A stretch of DNA of 60,033 nt from Ignavibacteriales bacterium (GTDB lineage Bacteria > Bacteroidota > Ignavibacteria > Ignavibacteriales > Melioribacteraceae). Where the stretch lies: assembly GCA_003599395.1 (NCBI GenBank), contig QZJX01000009.1, forward strand, positions 1-60,033, given 5' to 3'. Positions 1 to 8,447 of this stretch are shown here, piece by piece. Numbering within the stretch: the stretch's first letter is position 1; every line of letters begins with the position of its first letter. Both the position numbers and the translations under genes were made by a program. Under the pieces are notes generated by a model. It was not told the origin of the DNA, did not search any database, and saw only the letters and a program-made list of their open reading frames with translations.

Positions 1-546
1 TTAATTGTAACAATTGCAATTATACAGTTGAATTCAATATACAATAATATATTCGAATTTGATTTTAGCGAGGTTGTGCTTCCCCCCGATCCACATGAAT
101 TTGTATCTGAGGTTGACAAACAAAACTTTGAATACATAAAAGATTACTTCGATAACGAATTCCGATCAAAATTTTTAGATTCAATTAAAGCCAATACTCT
201 TGTAAAGATTGACACAGTTTATCAGGAAATTTTAAAAGATGCCGCGTTAGCCGACAGTATAAAAAAACTGCAAAATGAATTAAGCACATTAAGAACACAA
301 GCTATACAAAAAGATACAACGAATAATGTGATTGTTAATAAAAATATTATTGATGAACAGTGGGCAAAAAAGACAGCAAAACTAATTGAATCCATGAACC
401 CAAAAAATGCTGCTAAAGTAATCCAAAATTATTCCGATAATGAAGCAAGAGAACTTATATACAAAATGAAACAAAGCAAAGCAGCAGCAATATTGTCACA
501 TTTAGATCCCAATTTTGTTAATAGAATAACCAAATCACAAATATGA
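1..546 (+). CDS. MotE-like flagellar protein with MgtE_N-type domain, 5' partial
   Basis: The reading frame is open from base 1, so the N-terminus lies upstream. The visible protein begins with a hydrophobic stretch (LIVTIAIIQL), probably the end of a membrane anchor. A charged, coiled-coil-prone middle follows, and the C-terminus has the repeat typical of MgtE N-terminal domains (ESMNPKNAAKVIQ... ILSHLDPNFVNRI). Membrane-anchored MgtE_N proteins in flagellar operons are called MotE and are thought to act in export or motor assembly as chaperone or scaffold. Its stop overlaps the fliK start (ATGA at 543-546), indicating translational coupling. The TTG at 28 is an internal codon rather than the start. 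The domain is fairly clear; the exact role is inferred. Confidence 0.7.
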   Translation, partial: LIVTIAIIQLNSIYNNIFEFDFSEVVLPPDPHEFVSEVDKQNFEYIKDYFDNEFRSKFLDSIKANTLVKIDTVYQEILKDAALADSIKKLQNELSTLRTQAIQKDTTNNVIVNKNIIDEQWAKKTAKLIESMNPKNAAKVIQNYSDNEARELIYKMKQSKAAAILSHLDPNFVNRITKSQI

Positions 547-3125
547 TATTTAATCCATTGTTCATAGATTCTGACACTAAGCAGATAAACCCGGTTGGTT
601 TTGGGAAGACTAATAGTACATATCTTTTTAAAGATATAATTAATGTCGCTAAAAACTTTTCTGCAGAAAGATCATTCAACTCTACTTCTATTCTATCAAA
701 TATTTTAAGTGATATTAAAGGGCTTATAAATTCTCCCGAAGATGCTGGAATTAAGCTTGATAATAAACTCAACTTATTATTGAATGAGTTGAATATCTCA
801 AGTGCAGTCAATCAAATTGGTTTTGATGATATATCAAATGATTTATTTAAAGAGTCAAGTATTATTTCCGGTTCACCAAAAGAAGTTACTGAATTAATCA
901 CCGAAGCTCTTAAAAAATTAGAAGAAGAATTTAAACTAGAAATTGTATTACCCAAAGACCTTCCCGGCGAAACGGAACAAGAATTATCTAACGAATCAAA
1001 TTTATCAGCACATATAGCTTCGCTTTTACTTTCTGATAAACCACTTACATTTCATATTCTACAAAACAATTCCGAAAACCTACTCACATTAAGTATTGAA
1101 AAGGTTCCTCAACAATCGATGGAAATGAAGTCCGGTAAATTTAATGTAACACTATTTTCAGTTACCTTGAATCAATCAGAAAGTGTTGAGCTACAAGAAT
1201 CTTCATTGGAGAAGTTTATTTCGAAAATCAATGCGAAAGAAGAAAATCCGGATATTAGACCAACTGATAATTCTAAACCAACAGTTGATAATAAACTCAT
1301 TAAAAATATAGATACACAACAAAATAACAACTCAAAGATTATCGAATCCCTCCAGACTAGCGAAAAAGATATTCCGGGTAAAAATATTGACCAAAAGATA
1401 AATTTAGTTCAAGAAAAACCTCTAACCCAAAGCGAAAATCAAAATCCATCGTATAAGGGAATTGATCTTTCAACTGTAAAAGAACTTGAAAAAAACTCTT
1501 TAAATAAAGGAATTAATTCTACAGAGGTTGAACAGAAAAAAGTCTTTGACTCAGCAATAAAGAGTGAAGCAGCAAATTCGAAAACAACAAATCAGAAAGC
1601 AGAAACAAATACAAAGATTAATGATGACGCCTCAACCAAATCCGAGAATCAAACAAAAATTACTAAGAATGATAGCCCGATTGTAAGAAATGAAGAAGCT
1701 TCGATGAAAATAAATTTAAATGGCGAAAGCACTCAAGTTAATAATCAAAAAGATTTACGTGTAGATTCCAAACCATTAAGCACAATTGAAGGTGATATAA
1801 AATCAGAGAACGATGTTAAGATTGAGAACCTCCCATTACATAACACAAATAAGCTAAATGATAATGACGGGAAATTAGTATCAAGCCATTCTGTGAATAA
1901 CGATGTTACGAAATTAAACTCAACAAAACATCAATTGGAAGCAAATTCTGAGATCTCTTATAAGAATGATTTATCAGAGGATAGCAATTTAGGTAATGAT
2001 GTTTTCGCTAAGAGAATCAATTCAGCTCAGAAGCATGAAACAAACAATGAAATTATAATCAAACTAGAGCCCAAGCAAGAAAAACAAATTGACGAATTCA
2101 ATAATAACGTTCGCAAAAATTTTGTTGAGAATATTGAAAAGATTATAACTGCCAACAAAACAAACTTTGTTAAAATAGATGAAAGTATTTTGGACAATAA
2201 AGAAGAGTTGACGTTAAAATTAAATCAGGTAATTAATTCAGACAATAGATTTGCTGATACGAAGAAAGAACCAAAAAATAATACAAAAGCAATCGATCAG
2301 ATCTCAGATATATTTAAAAAAGTTGAGCAGCGGTTGGAGAAAATAAATTTGAGTTCACAGTCAAATGCTCAAAGCAATACATTTTCGGAACACGAAATTT
2401 TAACGGGGAAGATTCGAGCTTCAAAACCGGAAGAAGTAGCAGGAATCAAGATTGATGAAAGTGATATGCGATTGAAGATTGATACACCTCAAAAAGATGC
2501 TGATTCCCCCGCTAATGAAAATAGTGGAAAAGAATCTAAAATAGTCGATTCCGACAGCAGGGATAAAAATGTATCTAAAAACAACACTGCACCAACTGAT
2601 ACTCAATCAACTAAGATTGACAATCCAGTTTCATTGAGTCAAAGCAATCGACAAGTAATTTCAGAAAATCAACCAAATAATTTTAACGAAGCGGTTCATG
2701 TTAGAACTAAAGAAATATTCCAACCGGAGTTAAATAAAAAACTTCTTAATGAAATTTCCAATATGGCGATTTCTGACAAGAAAGATAAAGCCATTATAAA
2801 TCTGGCTCCGGCAAAACTGGGTAAGATTAGAATTGCTTTGGAAATTATAGACAACAAACTTAACGCAAGATTGGAAGTTGAAAGTCAAGCCGCAAAAGAA
2901 ATGTTAACTAATCAAGTTGATTTCCTTAAAGAAAGTTTGAACAGCAATGGACTTCAACTAAATACTATTAACATCTCACTACAGAATTCTGATCAAAAAA
3001 ATAATAAAGCGGCTCGCGAAAAACGCAAAGATACAAATGTTGAAAAACTTGAATCCAAAGATAAAGGCAGTAAAGAGAATAAAACAAAAACCTTAGGTTA
3101 CAACACATACGAATTTATAGCATAG
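543..3125 (+). CDS. fliK: Flagellar hook-length control protein FliK (very long)
   Basis: FliK is the secreted ruler that measures hook length and switches export specificity through FlhB. The C-terminal ~100 residues match the Flg_hook domain (INLAPAKLGKIRIALEI, then a Gln/Asn-rich tail around LNTINISLQ). About 600 residues in the middle are low complexity, rich in Asn, Lys, Ser and Glu, as expected of an extended tether. At 860 residues it is about twice the enterobacterial FliK length. It starts in the ATGA overlap with the preceding gene and is followed 9 nt later by flgD, its usual neighbour. The C-terminal domain and context make the call firm; the middle shows no recognisable domain. 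Confidence 0.88.
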   Translation: MIFNPLFIDSDTKQINPVGFGKTNSTYLFKDIINVAKNFSAERSFNSTSILSNILSDIKGLINSPEDAGIKLDNKLNLLLNELNISSAVNQIGFDDISNDLFKESSIISGSPKEVTELITEALKKLEEEFKLEIVLPKDLPGETEQELSNESNLSAHIASLLLSDKPLTFHILQNNSENLLTLSIEKVPQQSMEMKSGKFNVTLFSVTLNQSESVELQESSLEKFISKINAKEENPDIRPTDNSKPTVDNKLIKNIDTQQNNNSKIIESLQTSEKDIPGKNIDQKINLVQEKPLTQSENQNPSYKGIDLSTVKELEKNSLNKGINSTEVEQKKVFDSAIKSEAANSKTTNQKAETNTKINDDASTKSENQTKITKNDSPIVRNEEASMKINLNGESTQVNNQKDLRVDSKPLSTIEGDIKSENDVKIENLPLHNTNKLNDNDGKLVSSHSVNNDVTKLNSTKHQLEANSEISYKNDLSEDSNLGNDVFAKRINSAQKHETNNEIIIKLEPKQEKQIDEFNNNVRKNFVENIEKIITANKTNFVKIDESILDNKEELTLKLNQVINSDNRFADTKKEPKNNTKAIDQISDIFKKVEQRLEKINLSSQSNAQSNTFSEHEILTGKIRASKPEEVAGIKIDESDMRLKIDTPQKDADSPANENSGKESKIVDSDSRDKNVSKNNTAPTDTQSTKIDNPVSLSQSNRQVISENQPNNFNEAVHVRTKEIFQPELNKKLLNEISNMAISDKKDKAIINLAPAKLGKIRIALEIIDNKLNARLEVESQAAKEMLTNQVDFLKESLNSNGLQLNTINISLQNSDQKNNKAAREKRKDTNVEKLESKDKGSKENKTKTLGYNTYEFIA

Positions 3126-3134
3126 AGGCTTATT

Positions 3135-3851
3135 ATGATTGATATACTTTCAAACAACTACAACACAAACACTCCGGTCTATGGACAGCAACAAGGTGTA
3201 CTTGGCAAAGATGATTTCATGAAATTGATGATACAGCAACTGAAACATCAAGATCCGTTAAGCCCCATGGAAAGTCAAGAATTTGCCGCTCAACTTGCTC
3301 AGTTTACATCACTTGAACAATTATCAAACCTCAATAGCAATGTGAGAGAAAGTATTGATGCTAATTATTTATTGTCCCAATCTATCAACAATACAATGAT
3401 GTCAACCCTGATCGGGAAAGATGTCAAATTCCAAAGCAATGTAATGGAAAATAAAGGTGACAATACTGTAAGTCTTGGCTACAATTTACCGGCAAATGCT
3501 ACTAATGTTAAAGTTAATATCTATGATGCAAACGGTAAAATAGTCCGCACGATAGAAAATGCAGGAAATACTCAAGGTGACCATAAACTTTCATGGGATT
3601 TTACCGATAATGAAGGTAACAAATTAGCAAATGGTAAATATACTTTTGAAGTAGAAGTAACAAATGGCGGAGAAACAAGCGTGAGTAACAATGTATTTCA
3701 ATATGGCTCTATAACCGGTGTTAGGTTCACTGAAAATGGAACTAAGATTTTAATAAACAATATTGAATACTTACTCTCGGATATTCTCGAAATACTTAAC
3801 CCAACTCAAATTACAAATAATGGAGGTTCGGAAGACGATGCCACAAATTAA
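3135..3851 (+). CDS. flgD: Flagellar hook capping/assembly protein FlgD
   Basis: FlgD is the scaffold cap that guides polymerisation of FlgE hook subunits. The N-terminus has the family signature (LGKDDFMKLMIQQLKHQDPL, then SQEFAAQLAQFTSLEQL). It is followed by a FlgD Ig-like/tudor-type region with the typical 'GDHKLSWDFTDNEGNKLANG' turn around residues 145-165. The length of 238 residues is normal. An AGAGG-like ribosome site precedes the ATG. The 3' end overlaps the next gene by 14 nt. Its position between fliK and flgE is the classic order. Confidence 0.95.
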   Translation: MIDILSNNYNTNTPVYGQQQGVLGKDDFMKLMIQQLKHQDPLSPMESQEFAAQLAQFTSLEQLSNLNSNVRESIDANYLLSQSINNTMMSTLIGKDVKFQSNVMENKGDNTVSLGYNLPANATNVKVNIYDANGKIVRTIENAGNTQGDHKLSWDFTDNEGNKLANGKYTFEVEVTNGGETSVSNNVFQYGSITGVRFTENGTKILINNIEYLLSDILEILNPTQITNNGGSEDDATN

Positions 3852-4212
3852 CGGTGTAAGTGTTCCTTTCGTCCCGATAATTGAAAATAATAACTTCGAT
3901 CGCTTTAACTCATCGAAAGAAGTCAGTTCAAAATTCAATGATCTTCTTAATGATGAGTTATCGAAACTGAAATTCTCAAGCCACGCAACAAAACGGCTTG
4001 AAGATAGGAACATTGTTCTAAGTAATGAAGAAATGGGAAAAATTAATGAAGCAGTTCAAAGAGCAGAAGACAAAGGCTCTAAAGATTCATTAGTGATGAT
4101 GAACGGAAATGCTTTCATTGTAAACATCCCAAACAAAACAGTGATCACAGCAATGCCTTTAGGTAGCAATGATAATGTTTTCACAAATATTGATAGTGTA
4201 GTTTTTGCTTAA
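3838..4212 (+). CDS. Flagellar operon protein, TIGR02530 (flg_new) type
   Basis: This is a 124-residue protein whose core (FSSHATKRLEDRNIVLS, then a helical stretch and 'SLVMMNGNAFIVNIPNKTVITAM') matches the small conserved family found between flgD and flgE in many flagellar operons. Its molecular role is unknown; it is presumed cytoplasmic. The ATG at 3838 is preferred because GGAGG lies about 11 nt upstream and the protein then starts MPQINGVSVPF, like homologues. A TTG at 3763 would add 25 residues that merely overlap flgD in another frame. No signal peptide or membrane segment is seen. Confidence 0.82.
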   Translation: MPQINGVSVPFVPIIENNNFDRFNSSKEVSSKFNDLLNDELSKLKFSSHATKRLEDRNIVLSNEEMGKINEAVQRAEDKGSKDSLVMMNGNAFIVNIPNKTVITAMPLGSNDNVFTNIDSVVFA

Positions 4213-4236
4213 AAAATAATTAAACAATAACAATAA

Positions 4237-4308
4237 AGAGCGGGACCTAATGAGGACGCTCTAACTCGGCCGACCGACTGACGCTGAGTAAAACAACCTT
4301 AGGAGGTT
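4237..4308 (+). promoter_or_regulatory. Structured GC-rich leader of flgE, possible RNA regulatory element
   Basis: This intergenic stretch is about 62% GC over 4238-4289 (32 of 52), far above its surroundings. Hairpin 1 pairs AGAGCG (4237-4242) with CGCTCT (4257-4262) around a 14-nt loop. Hairpin 2 pairs ACTCGGC (4264-4270) with GCTGAGT (4283-4289), with one G-U. Loop 1 contains CCTAA (4246-4250), complementary to TTAGG (4299-4303), which overlaps the flgE Shine-Dalgarno AGGAGG. Alternatively AACC (4295-4298) can pair with GGTT (4305-4308), placing the Shine-Dalgarno in a loop. The geometry suggests translational control of hook protein. I do not recognise a known riboswitch class, and folding was done by eye. 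Confidence 0.5.
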
Positions 4309-4312
4309 AAAA

Positions 4313-6019
4313 ATGGCACTTCTAAATTCACTTTTCGCTGGTGTATCCGGTTTAAGAAACCACCAATCAATGATGGACGTAATTGGTAACAATATTGCCA
4401 ACGTCAATACAATAGGTTACAAAGGTTCAAGAGTTACTTTCAGTGATACTTTTAATCAATTCGTAAAAGCCGGTACAAACCCAACCGAAAACACAGGCGG
4501 TACAAATACATTTCAAGTTGGTTTAGGTATGAAGATTAATTCAATCGATCGTAACTGGAATCAAGGTACATTTGAAAGAACAGGAATCACAACTGACTTA
4601 GCATTACAAGGTCCGGGAATGTTTGTTCTTAAGAGTAACGGAGAACAATTCTATTCACGTGCAGGCGCTTTCGTTTTTGATGCTGAAGGTAAATTGGTTA
4701 ATCCACAAAACGGAGCGATTGTTCAAGGTAAAATTGCAAACAGTGAAGGCGCAATACCTCCCGGAAACAATTTAGAAGATATTATAATCGACACAAACCA
4801 AAAATTACCAGCTGTCGCTACAAGTTTAATTAGCTGGGGCGGTAACTTAAAAAGTAATTCTGATTTAACTAGAAGTGAAAGCGTTATGATGCGCGGAAAT
4901 ATTCAGAATGACGGAACCTTAGATGGATCTTCCACAATGGTGTCCACAAAAGTTTATGATACTTTTGGTGAAGAATACAAACTAGAAGTAAAATACACAG
5001 AGACAGCTAATCCAAACGAATATGATATGACTTGGGAAGTTTTGGATGCAGACGGAAACTCAGTCGGTACTTCAGCAGCAGCAATTACTGTTGCATTTGT
5101 CGATGACGGTTCAGGTAATTTTGTAATGGATGATGCTTCAAAAGAAAAATTTGATCCTAATGCAGCAGGTTATGATGCAAACACATCAGTATCTTTCACA
5201 GGTGTCGGTGCAAACGCCGGTGATCTTCAATTTCAAATTGATGCTTCAACCACTTCAAACAATGCAAGCACTCAGACACTAAGTATTTCAGCTGATGGAA
5301 ATAGAACTCCAAATATAGTTTCCGGTTCGGTTACAGCATTTGATTCTCTCGGTAACTCACATCAATTGACTTTAAAATTCACAAAGATTAATACAAACGA
5401 ATGGGCTTGGACAGTAACCGTTCCCGGTACAAGCACTGCTGGTGGACAATCAACATCGACAAGCGGTACAATTGCATTTAATGCTGATGGTACATTGGAT
5501 CCTGCAAATATTTCACCAAATAATCCGCAATTCACATTCCAGCCTGATGGTGGTGCTAATCCTGTTGTAATCGACTTAAATTTCGGTAGCGGATTCTCAG
5601 GTGTTACTCAGACTTCATCTAGTTCGGTTGTTTCTGCATTGAGTCAAGACGGATCAGCTGCAGCATCACTTTCAAACTTAAACATCGATCAATACGGAAA
5701 TATAGTTGGTATTTTTTCAAATGGTAATTCTAGAACATTAGCGCAAATTATGGCTGCGACATTTACCAACCTAAACGGATTGATAAGTGTTGGTGATAAC
5801 ATGTACTCAGCATACGCAAACTCGGGTGAACCAAGAATCGGAAGTCTGGGTGAAGAAACAGGAACTACAGTTCAGTCCGGTGCGTTAGAACAATCAAATG
5901 TTGATCTTTCTGAAGAATTCACAAAAATGATCGTATCACAAAGAGGATTTCAAGCAAACGCCAGAGTAATAACTACCGCGGATAATCTTCTTCAAGAAAT
6001 AACTAATCTAATAAGATAA
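4313..6019 (+). CDS. flgE: Flagellar hook protein FlgE
   Basis: FlgE polymerises into the curved hook that links rod and filament. The N-terminus carries the rod/hook signature (SLFAGVSGLRNHQSMMDVIG, 'NNIANVNTIGYKGSR'). The C-terminus has the matching helix ('VDLSEEFTKMIVSQRGFQANARVI... LLQEITNLIR'). Between them are FlgE D1/D2-type beta domains rich in Ser, Thr, Gly and Asn. At 568 residues it is longer than enterobacterial FlgE (about 400), consistent with an extra outer domain. A strong AGGAGG lies 7 nt before the ATG, within a structured leader. Two terminators follow, so flgE ends this transcription unit. Confidence 0.97.
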   Translation: MALLNSLFAGVSGLRNHQSMMDVIGNNIANVNTIGYKGSRVTFSDTFNQFVKAGTNPTENTGGTNTFQVGLGMKINSIDRNWNQGTFERTGITTDLALQGPGMFVLKSNGEQFYSRAGAFVFDAEGKLVNPQNGAIVQGKIANSEGAIPPGNNLEDIIIDTNQKLPAVATSLISWGGNLKSNSDLTRSESVMMRGNIQNDGTLDGSSTMVSTKVYDTFGEEYKLEVKYTETANPNEYDMTWEVLDADGNSVGTSAAAITVAFVDDGSGNFVMDDASKEKFDPNAAGYDANTSVSFTGVGANAGDLQFQIDASTTSNNASTQTLSISADGNRTPNIVSGSVTAFDSLGNSHQLTLKFTKINTNEWAWTVTVPGTSTAGGQSTSTSGTIAFNADGTLDPANISPNNPQFTFQPDGGANPVVIDLNFGSGFSGVTQTSSSSVVSALSQDGSAAASLSNLNIDQYGNIVGIFSNGNSRTLAQIMAATFTNLNGLISVGDNMYSAYANSGEPRIGSLGEETGTTVQSGALEQSNVDLSEEFTKMIVSQRGFQANARVITTADNLLQEITNLIR

Positions 6020-6038
6020 TTTAAGTTAAGTCCATTAT

Positions 6039-6064
6039 AAGGAGAGATGAAATATTCTCTCCTT
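6039..6064 (+). terminator. Rho-independent terminator after flgE
   Basis: AAGGAGAGA (6039-6047) pairs perfectly with TCTCTCCTT (6056-6064) around an 8-nt AT loop. A T-rich tail (TTCATTTT) follows. It lies 20 nt after the flgE stop. Confidence 0.75.
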
Positions 6065-6077
6065 TTCATTTTGATCA

Positions 6078-6097
6078 AGTGGTTAATATCAGCCACT
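6078..6097 (+). terminator. Second, tandem terminator-like hairpin
   Basis: AGTGGTT (6078-6084) pairs with AGCCACT (6091-6097), with one G-U, around AATATC. A pyrimidine-rich run (CTTTTCTTCATTTTCC) follows. It would back up the terminator just upstream and insulate the fliL operon. Confidence 0.5.
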
Positions 6098-6145
6098 CTT
6101 TTCTTCATTTTCCTTCAAAAATCTAAATTTTCGAACTTTTTTCCA

Positions 6146-6161
6146 TGGCACAGCAGTTGAA
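6146..6161 (+). promoter_or_regulatory. Possible sigma-54-type promoter for the fliL operon
   Basis: TGGCAC-N5-TTGAA differs from the sigma-54 consensus TGGCAC-N5-TTGCA at one base. It lies between the flgE terminators and fliL, where a promoter is needed. Predicted transcription would begin only about 4 nt before the fliL ATG at 6176, implying an almost leaderless mRNA, and no Shine-Dalgarno is seen there. This short spacing lowers confidence. No sigma-54 activator gene is in the window. Confidence 0.35.
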
Positions 6162-6175
6162 ATTAAATAGATACT

Positions 6176-6742
6176 ATGGAACCAAAAGAAAAAAACTTAG
6201 ACGAAAATTTAGAGGAAATAACTTCCACACCGGAAGTTAAACCAAAATCTAAATTCAATCCAAAAATCTTGATTTTCGGATTGCCCCTTTTTGTACTTCA
6301 ATTAATAGTTGTGTATTTCATAACCGCAAACATCTTAATCAAAAAGATGGATGGAAGAACTCCCGAGAAAACCGCAACTGAAGCTGTAGCGGAATCACCG
6401 GCGGAAGCTGAGGAAGAAGACACAACCATGAATCATTTTGGTGAATATATTTTTCAAATAGAGGACATAATTGTAAACCCGGCTTATACCAAAGGCGAGC
6501 AGTTACTTCTATCTTCTGTTGCGTTCGATGTACCAACTGAAGTTACAAGAAAAGAACTTGAGAAAAAACAAATTCTGGTTAAGGATATGATTATCTCAAT
6601 CCTTTCCAGCAAGACGATTAACCAACTCAGTAACGTAACTTATAAAGACACTTTAAGAGTTGAAATCACCAATAAGTTACAAAGCAGTTTTAGTGAAATG
6701 AAAATTAACAGAGTTTATTTCAGTAAATATATAATCAACTAA
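6176..6742 (+). CDS. fliL: Flagellar basal body-associated protein FliL
   Basis: FliL is a single-pass inner membrane protein that surrounds and stabilises the stator around the rod. Residues ~1-27 are charged and cytoplasmic. A transmembrane helix follows (ILIFGLPLFVLQLIVVYFIT, about 31-50), then a Glu/Ala-rich linker and a periplasmic FliL domain ('YIFQIEDIIVNPAYTKGEQLLLSSVAFDV', later 'LRVEITNKL'). The length of 188 residues is typical. No ribosome site is obvious before the ATG. It is first in a long run of export and switch genes and is separated from fliM by 5 nt. Confidence 0.88.
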   Translation: MEPKEKNLDENLEEITSTPEVKPKSKFNPKILIFGLPLFVLQLIVVYFITANILIKKMDGRTPEKTATEAVAESPAEAEEEDTTMNHFGEYIFQIEDIIVNPAYTKGEQLLLSSVAFDVPTEVTRKELEKKQILVKDMIISILSSKTINQLSNVTYKDTLRVEITNKLQSSFSEMKINRVYFSKYIIN

Positions 6743-6747
6743 AAACT

Positions 6748-7716
6748 ATGGCTGAAGTACTAAATCAACAAGAAATTGATAATCTGCTAAACAACGTCAA
6801 AAGCGGAACGGAAGAAAAAAACGATTCGTTCGAACAAAAAGAAGCTGTTCCTTTTGACTTTCGTTTACCAAATAGAATATCAAAGCATCAATTAAGAACC
6901 ATCACAAACATTCACGAAAATTTTGCCGAAAGTTTGAGTTCATTTTTAGTTTCAAAACTTCAGACATTGGTATCAACATCCGTAGCTTCTGTAGATCAGC
7001 TATATTATTCGGAATATGTTCTATCGGTATCCAATCCCTCTTGTTTGTTCACCTTTGATATTAGAAATACGGATATAAAAGGAATTTTAGAATTCAGTCC
7101 CGAATTAGCTTTGGTACTTGTTGATCGCTTACTCGGTGGCAGTGGCGAAGGTAAAAAAGAATCGAAGATCATTACTCCTATAGAACAAAAAGTTCTAAAC
7201 GTTGTTGTTGAAAGTGCGATGGTAAATTTGACAAAAGCATGGAGCGTTGTTGATAAATTAGATTTTGCGGTTGATAGATTTGAACCCGATATAGACTTCG
7301 CACAAATAACGTCACAAAATGAATCAGTTTTACTTATTTCATTTGAAGTAATGATAGGTGAAGAAAGTCATTTTATGAATTTGTGTTTTGCGACTTTCTC
7401 TTTCGATAGAATTCTTGCAAAACTAGCTTCACAAAAGTTTTCATCAATTAGACCCACGGATTATCATGGTTCAACTTCACGTGAAGTAATTTCTAAGAGC
7501 TTATTATATGCAGAAGTTCCTTTAAAAATCGAACTTGGTAAATCATCAATTTCAGTTGCAGAGTTTATGAACTTAGAAGTCGGCGATATAATCAACTTGA
7601 ACAAAAAAATATCCGATAACTGTGAAGTAAAAATGGAAAATAAAGTTATTGGCTACGGCCGACCCGGATTAGTTAATAAGCGTAAAGCCATAAAGATCAT
7701 TCAAAAATTAATATAA
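6748..7716 (+). CDS. fliM: Flagellar motor switch protein FliM
   Basis: FliM is the C-ring protein that binds phospho-CheY and, with FliG and FliN, sets rotation direction. The N-terminal CheY-binding motif is present (LNQQEIDNLLN, residues 5-15). The middle CheC-like domain contains 'VLVDRLLGGSGEGKKESK'. The C-terminus is the FliN-like SpoA domain ('LEVGDIINLNKKISDNCEVKMENKVIGYGRPG'). At 322 residues the length is standard. It lies directly ahead of fliN. An intact CheY-binding peptide implies the motor is under classical CheY control, although no cheY or cheA gene is in this window. Confidence 0.96.
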   Translation: MAEVLNQQEIDNLLNNVKSGTEEKNDSFEQKEAVPFDFRLPNRISKHQLRTITNIHENFAESLSSFLVSKLQTLVSTSVASVDQLYYSEYVLSVSNPSCLFTFDIRNTDIKGILEFSPELALVLVDRLLGGSGEGKKESKIITPIEQKVLNVVVESAMVNLTKAWSVVDKLDFAVDRFEPDIDFAQITSQNESVLLISFEVMIGEESHFMNLCFATFSFDRILAKLASQKFSSIRPTDYHGSTSREVISKSLLYAEVPLKIELGKSSISVAEFMNLEVGDIINLNKKISDNCEVKMENKVIGYGRPGLVNKRKAIKIIQKLI

Positions 7717-7734
7717 AGTAAGAGTGGTAATAAA

Positions 7735-8106
7735 ATGGAAGATAAAACAACAAAACCCGAATCAGAAAAAAGTGTAAATCCATCAGTAGAAACTCAAGCA
7801 GCCGTTTTTGACGAGTTTGATGAATCGACAAAGAAAACATTCGGTGAAAACAAACTGGACTTTCTGCAAGATCTGCAGCTTAATGTATTTATTGAACTGG
7901 GTAGAACAAAAATGCAGATCAAAGATATTCTAGAATTAGAACGCGGTTACGTAATTGAACTTGATAAGATGGCAAGTGAACCGGTTGATATCTACGTAAA
8001 CAACAAAAAAATTGCAGAAGGCGAAGTTGTTGTGATCGATAAGCATTTCGGAATTCGCATTACTAACCTAAGCCAACCGGCAGAAAGATTAAAAGGATTG
8101 TATTAA
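7735..8106 (+). CDS. fliN: Flagellar motor switch protein FliN
   Basis: FliN forms the base of the C-ring and docks the export ATPase complex. The protein has a short acidic N-terminal extension (~40 residues) followed by a complete SpoA domain: 'NVFIELGRTKMQIKDILELERG', 'DIYVNNKKIAEGEVVVID' and 'FGIRITNLSQPAERL'. The length of 123 residues is normal. The ATG follows a weak GTAAGAG-type ribosome site. Its TAA shares one base with the next ATG (TAATG at 8104-8108), so it is coupled to fliO. Confidence 0.96.
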   Translation: MEDKTTKPESEKSVNPSVETQAAVFDEFDESTKKTFGENKLDFLQDLQLNVFIELGRTKMQIKDILELERGYVIELDKMASEPVDIYVNNKKIAEGEVVVIDKHFGIRITNLSQPAERLKGLY

Positions 8107-8447
8107 TGGGAATCTCCGATGTTTTCCAAATGATCTTTCCACTATTGGCAATAACTTTGCTGTTAGGCGGTGTTTACTTTTTTATTAGTAAGAAAAAGTT
8201 CATCGGTAATTTTGCTAAATACAATTCAATCCCGATTGATATTGTTAGTGTAAAATCAATAATGCCGAAGAAGTATATCGCTGCTGTTAAAGTTGAAGAC
8301 AAACTTTTAATTCTTGGAATCTCGGATCATTCAATAAATCTTTTACAAGAAAAAGATTTTGATTCAGAGCAGTTGATTAATCCAAACAGTGAAAAAGTTC
8401 GTTCAAAATTTCATGAAATATTAAAAAACAGTTGGCCAGGTAAATGA
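8106..8447 (+). CDS. fliO: Flagellar biosynthesis protein FliO
   Basis: This 113-residue protein has one N-terminal membrane helix (residues ~8-27, FPLLAITLLLGGVYFFI) and a small cytoplasmic domain resembling FliO ('IDIVSVKSIMPKKYIAAVKVEDKLLILGISDHSINLL'). FliO helps assemble the FliP5 ring of the export gate. Sequence conservation in this family is low, so the call rests on the helix, the beta-rich motif and the fliN-fliO-fliP order. It overlaps fliN by 1 nt and fliP by 4 nt (ATGA). Confidence 0.82.
   Translation: MGISDVFQMIFPLLAITLLLGGVYFFISKKKFIGNFAKYNSIPIDIVSVKSIMPKKYIAAVKVEDKLLILGISDHSINLLQEKDFDSEQLINPNSEKVRSKFHEILKNSWPGK

Noticed and set aside
3873-3880. CCCGATAA resembling a FliA -10 box
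   Set aside because: It lies inside a coding start and has no TAAA-like -35 at 15 nt; the bases there are GTGT.
3838-4212. FlgM anti-sigma factor
   Set aside because: The sequence matches the TIGR02530-type protein instead; no FlgM-like C-terminal helix pattern was seen here or elsewhere in the window.
4246-4290. Hammerhead ribozyme-like CTAATGAG and CTGACG strings in the flgE leader
   Set aside because: The core has mismatches and the required GAAA segment and third stem are missing.
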